Of a stretch of DNA of 64,000 bases, positions 60,269 through 64,000 are shown one piece after another. The stretch spans positions 1 to 64,000 of the forward strand of contig NZ_SPMY01000029.1 of assembly GCF_012939955.1 (NCBI RefSeq). The letters are read 5' to 3'. The position numbers and the translations under genes are program-made. The notes under the pieces are model-generated. The model ran no database searches, had not been told where the DNA came from, and was given only the letters and a program-made list of their open reading frames with translations. This DNA comes from Candidatus Accumulibacter phosphatis (GTDB taxonomy: Bacteria; Pseudomonadota; Gammaproteobacteria; Burkholderiales; Rhodocyclaceae). Position 1 is the first letter of the stretch. Each line of letters begins with the position of its first letter.

Positions 60269-60547
60269 GGCAAGGCTCCGGTGCGGAAAGTCGGAGTCTA
60301 GCCGCTTCTCGCCGGCGCCGCGCACTAAAACCGCCAAGGAAGATCCGCGGTAGACGTTCGCAGCATCAAGTTCGATACTACGCCCCTGTTCTGAAGGAAA
60401 CCCTGTGGAAAACCTGTTCGCCTGTCTGCAGTCTTCTGTCGCACGCCTGGCCGAAAGCGAGCCGCTCCGGCTTCGTCACGCGAACATCGCCCTCCCCGTA
60501 TGGATCCGTGCGGCAACTGTGCCGCGAGCCGCCCGGAGTCAGCTTCA

Positions 60548-62929
60548 ATGACTCTCCAGCGCTTTTTCTTCGCGCTCTACATCCTGCTGCTCGCACCGCT
60601 CGCCGACGCGCAACTCAGCCTGCCCAAACAGCTCTTCGGAGCCTCAAAGGAAGCCAGCAAGCCGGCTGAAGCGACCACGACGGAAGCCGTCGACCCGCGT
60701 GCCGAGGCGGCGACGCTGCTCGCCGAAGCGCGCCGTCAGCAAGATGAGCAACGGCTGAAGGACCGCGCGGCAACCGAGAACGGCTCGCCGATCAGCGAGC
60801 GCCAGCGCCTGCTTGGCCGACTGGTACTGCTCTACGGGGAACGCGTGAACCTGCTCGACGAGCTGGATACGCTGAACAACGCGCCACCCGAGACCCCGAA
60901 CCAGCGAACGCTTCTGGCCGAATTCGACGGACCGCCGCCCTACTCCGCCTTGCGCGTCGATGCCCTGCGCGATGAATACGATACGCTGAGCGAACATTTG
61001 AAAAGCCTGGCCGCGGCCGGACGGGCACTCGAAGAACAACAAACCGAGTTGATCGACGCGCGCAAGCGAGCCAGCAAAGCCGTTCGCCTGGCAGAGGATC
61101 GGCTGGCGAGTGCCAACAAGCGGGAGCAAGTCGACAAGGATCGCGACAACCGTGAACTTGCGTCACTGGGCCAGCGACAGGTCGAGGCTGACCTGACCAC
61201 GACCACGCTCGGGCGAGAACTCATCCAGCGGGAAGTGGAAAAACTGCAACCGCTGCGCGAGAAAATGCAGCGTCTCCTTGCCCGCGTGCTACCCGAACAG
61301 CGTCTGAGCAAGGAGGATTTCGAGCAGCAGAAGGCAAGCTTGCGTGGCCGGCAGAACAGGGTAAGCGCCGAAATCGATCGGGTCGTTGCCGCAAACAGCA
61401 AGCTCGCAGCCGAACGCGAGCGACTGGCGAAACTGCTGACGGGCGCCGATCCCAATGGCCCCATCGCGCATCGCATGCGGGTGCTTGATGTGCAGATGGA
61501 GACCGGCCGCCTGACGCTGATGACTTTGAGCTGGCTGGACGGCCTCATTCAGATCGCCGGCAGCGCCTGGGAACAGCGTTTCGTCGGTTTCCGCTCCGAC
61601 GATTCCGCTACCCGCCAGGCGGTCCTTTCGGCGCTGCAGCGGACCGCTGAAGAACTCGCCAGCCGTCAGGACCTATTCCGTGAAATGCAGGACGGGGCGC
61701 GCACCGCGGTCATGCAGCAAGCGCTACGGCTTGACAATACCTCGCTCAGTTCCAGTGCCAGATCACAGGAGTCGGCGATTCTGCAGGCCCTGGAGAAGCG
61801 CGTGCAGGACTACCAGAGCGTGGAAATCGCGGGCCGGCAGCTGTATCGTCAAATCAAGCGCTGGCTGAAGGATTTCGGCTACAGCGGCGAAGCCGTCGAC
61901 GCCGACGATTGGAAGCTCGGCGCGCTGCAGATAACGAACATCCTTAAACAGATCTGGGACTTCGAAATGTTTGCGGTCGAGGATTCGACCTTCGTCGACG
62001 GCAAGACGGTAAGCGTTAGCTATGGGATAACCGTCGGCAAGAGCATCGGCGCGATCGCCCTGTACATTGTCGGCTACTGGCTGTTCTCGCTGCTCTCGGC
62101 GCGCTTGCAGCGACTGATGGTCAGCCGCTTCCGGGTCGACCAGCAACTGGCCAGCGTCATTCGTCGCTGGTCGATGATCGCGCTGGCCCTGGTGCTGGTG
62201 ATCTTCATCCTCAATCTGGCGCGCATCCCCCTTACCGTTTTCGCGTTCATGGGTGGTGCGCTGGCAATCGGCATCGGCTTCGGGACCCAGACGATCATCA
62301 AGAACGTCATCAGCGGCATCATCATCCTCTTCGAGCGCAAGATTCGCGTCGGCGATATCGTGGCCATAGAAGGGATGACTGGCTACGTCACCCAGGTTGA
62401 CCTGCGCGCATCAACGCTGCGCGGCTTTGATGGTCTCGAAGCGCTGGTGCCCAACTCGAGCCTTCTGGAAAACCAGATCATCAACTGGACCTATTCCAAT
62501 ACCCATGTCCGGCGCGAAATCCGGATCGGCATCGCGTACGGGTCGCCGGTGCGCGACGCTGCCGACATCATCTCCGGCTGCGCCGACGATCACGGGCAGG
62601 TCTTGAGCGATCCGAAGCCGGAAGTCTTCTTCGAGGACTTCGGCGACAATGCGCTGCTGCTGGTGCTGGTCTTCTGGGTTGAGCTGGGGCCGAATCTGAT
62701 GGGACGACGGGTGGACAGCGACCTCCGCTATGCGATGGAGAAACGTCTCGGCAAGGCCGGAATCACGATATCGTTCCCGCAGCGCGACGTACACCTCGAT
62801 CTTTCACAACCACTGCCAGTGCGAGTCGTGCAGGCACCCGCAAGTGAGGGCGGAGAAAGGCAGGCAAGCGCCGCGCAGCGAAACGCTCAGCCGACAGAAA
62901 AACACGACGACGAAAGGAAAACGCCATGA
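60548..62929 (+). CDS. MscS-type mechanosensitive channel with a long N-terminal coiled-coil region
   Basis: 793 residues: a signal peptide (MTLQRFFFALYILLLAPLAD), a roughly 400-residue periplasmic helical region full of Leu/Glu/Arg heptads, then a membrane part (about 500-620) and the MscS core: GGALAIGIGFGTQTIIKNVISG, the beta domain VGDIVAIEGMTGYVTQVDLR, VPNSSLLENQIINWTYSN. Layout resembles MscK-type channels rather than small MscS. Its stop overlaps the patatin gene start (ATGA), so the two are coupled. Start M at 60548. Confidence 0.9.
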   Translation: MTLQRFFFALYILLLAPLADAQLSLPKQLFGASKEASKPAEATTTEAVDPRAEAATLLAEARRQQDEQRLKDRAATENGSPISERQRLLGRLVLLYGERVNLLDELDTLNNAPPETPNQRTLLAEFDGPPPYSALRVDALRDEYDTLSEHLKSLAAAGRALEEQQTELIDARKRASKAVRLAEDRLASANKREQVDKDRDNRELASLGQRQVEADLTTTTLGRELIQREVEKLQPLREKMQRLLARVLPEQRLSKEDFEQQKASLRGRQNRVSAEIDRVVAANSKLAAERERLAKLLTGADPNGPIAHRMRVLDVQMETGRLTLMTLSWLDGLIQIAGSAWEQRFVGFRSDDSATRQAVLSALQRTAEELASRQDLFREMQDGARTAVMQQALRLDNTSLSSSARSQESAILQALEKRVQDYQSVEIAGRQLYRQIKRWLKDFGYSGEAVDADDWKLGALQITNILKQIWDFEMFAVEDSTFVDGKTVSVSYGITVGKSIGAIALYIVGYWLFSLLSARLQRLMVSRFRVDQQLASVIRRWSMIALALVLVIFILNLARIPLTVFAFMGGALAIGIGFGTQTIIKNVISGIIILFERKIRVGDIVAIEGMTGYVTQVDLRASTLRGFDGLEALVPNSSLLENQIINWTYSNTHVRREIRIGIAYGSPVRDAADIISGCADDHGQVLSDPKPEVFFEDFGDNALLLVLVFWVELGPNLMGRRVDSDLRYAMEKRLGKAGITISFPQRDVHLDLSQPLPVRVVQAPASEGGERQASAAQRNAQPTEKHDDERKTP

Positions 62930-64000
62930 ACCAGAAGCTTCGTGACCGCATCGACCGCCCCGGCCAAAAGAAGATTCTCGCCTGCGACGGTGGCGGCATC
63001 CTGGGCCTGATCAGCGTCGAGATCCTGGCCAGGCTCGAAGCCGAGTTACGCGCCAAGCTCGGCAAAGCCGATCTGGTGCTCGCCGACTACTTCGATTTCG
63101 TCTGTGGCACCAGCACCGGGGCGATGGTCGCAGCATGCATTGCGGCGGGCATGTCCAGCGACCAGATCCGCAAGTTCTACGTCGAAAGTGGCCAGCAGAT
63201 GTTCGACAAGGCATCCCTGTTGAAGCGTCTGAAGTACAGCTACAACGACGAGCCGCTGGCGCAGAAGCTGCGCAGCGAGCTTGACGCGGCGCTCGCCCAT
63301 CCCCCCGTGCCCGGCGAAGCCAACGCCACCCTCGGCGACGCCAATCTGCGCAGCATGCTGATGATGGTGATGCGCAATGCGACCACCGATTCCCCCTGGC
63401 CGGCCCAACAACCCGCGCGCCAGGTACAACCAGTTCGACCGCCAGGACTGCAATCTGCGCCTGCCGCTCTGGCAACTGCTCCGGGCAAGCACCGCCGCGC
63501 CGACTTTCTTCCCGCCCGAGGTGGTCACCTTCGCGCCGGGTACGGACAGGGAGTATCAATTCGTCTTCGTCGGCGACGGCGTCACCACTTACAACAATCC
63601 GGCTTTCCTGGCTTTCCAGATGGTCACCGCCGCGCCTTACCCGGTCGCCTGGCAGACCGGCACCGAAAAGCTGCTGATCGTCTCGGTGGGAACCGGCGGC
63701 GCGGCCAATGCCCGCCCCGATCTGAAGGCCGACGATCTGTGGCTGCTCGACAACGCCAGGAACCTGCCCGGTGCGCTGATGAACGCCGCTTCGGCCGGTT
63801 GGGACATGGCCTGCCGGACGTTGGGCGAATGCCGCTTCGGCCCGTCCATCGACCGTGAATTTGGCGACATGGTGATGGCCCCGGGGGGAAAGCAGCAATG
63901 CCAGCGCCGGCAAGCAGTTCGCCTACCTGCGCTACGACCCCGACGTCAGCCAGGCGGGCATCGACGCGCTCGGCCTGCGTGGCATCGACGCCAGGAAAGT
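62926..64000 (+). CDS. Patatin-like phospholipase (two apparent frameshifts, runs off the window)
   Basis: The patatin fold starts with KKILACDGGGILGLISVEIL (oxyanion GGGxxG) and the nucleophile GTSTGAMVA (Ser63), and the catalytic Asp is likely in VGDGVTTYNNPAF. The frame breaks twice: C5 at 63392-63396 (four C restore SPGRPNNPRARYNQF) and G6 at 63883-63888 (five G restore MAPGESSNASAGKQFAYL). The repaired frame runs open past 64000. It hydrolyses phospholipids or acyl esters; coupling to a membrane channel suggests a membrane-targeted role. Both breaks are homopolymers, so probably sequencing errors. Confidence 0.85.

Overview
The window looks like a piece of a G+C-rich betaproteobacterial chromosome, probably Rhodocyclales and perhaps Accumulibacter-like. 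This rests on base composition, on the block ygfZ / mltG-tmk-holB-pilZ-tatD, and on the mix of a polyphosphate kinase 2, a putA-liv cluster and a cis/trans fatty-acid isomerase. The organism is inferred, not proven. I saw no rRNA, tRNA or CRISPR array.

Layout. 1-0.9 kb: the 5' end of an IS1182-type transposase beside a truncated DnaQ-like exonuclease gene. 0.95-4.2 kb: glpK-glpD glycerol catabolism (minus strand). 4.6-8.7 kb: ppk2 with a dyad-symmetric promoter, the fetAB iron-export pair and two small stress-type proteins. 8.8-20.7 kb: an unknown exported protein, a hydrolase, an exonuclease/UvrC-like fusion, the mltG-tmk-holB-pilZ-tatD-ankyrin operon, ygfZ, a TANGO2-like protein, an L,D-transpeptidase and tadA. 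20.9-28.6 kb: glycosyltransferase, cNMP-binding protein, CZB protein, chromate transporter, DksA-like protein, COG2509 flavoprotein, and a FucA-like aldolase coupled to mtnA (a likely methylthioribose DHAP shunt). 28.8-31.9 kb: DUF3617 protein and cti.

32.1-37.9 kb is the most unusual part. Two near-identical 136-bp inverted-repeat elements in opposite orientation bracket a degenerate 21-bp repeat array, a small hypothetical gene, and a tightly packed, visibly lower-G+C operon. That operon encodes a PP2C phosphatase and two Ser/Thr kinases, the second ending in a cold-shock-like OB domain. It is my best candidate for an undescribed signalling or defence system. 38-42.3 kb: lectin-like lipoprotein, cupin and a YgiQ radical-SAM protein. 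42.4-53.5 kb: a GntR regulator with livJ, putA and livHMGF, a probable proline or branched-chain amino-acid uptake and catabolism unit. It is interrupted by a DUF4160/DUF2442 pair, an Mrr-type endonuclease and a HicBA toxin-antitoxin pair. 53.5-64 kb: EamA transporter, RutE-like reductase, CDGSH protein, two YceI proteins with cytochrome b561, an SGNH hydrolase, an MFS transporter, and an MscS-type channel coupled to a patatin-like lipase that runs off the window.

Two features cut across the window. A roughly 125-bp intergenic repeat built of three hairpins occurs four times. About fifteen one-base frameshifts lie in conserved genes; nearly all are one extra base in a homopolymer, so most are likely sequencing errors rather than real pseudogenes. 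I give such genes their full repaired span.
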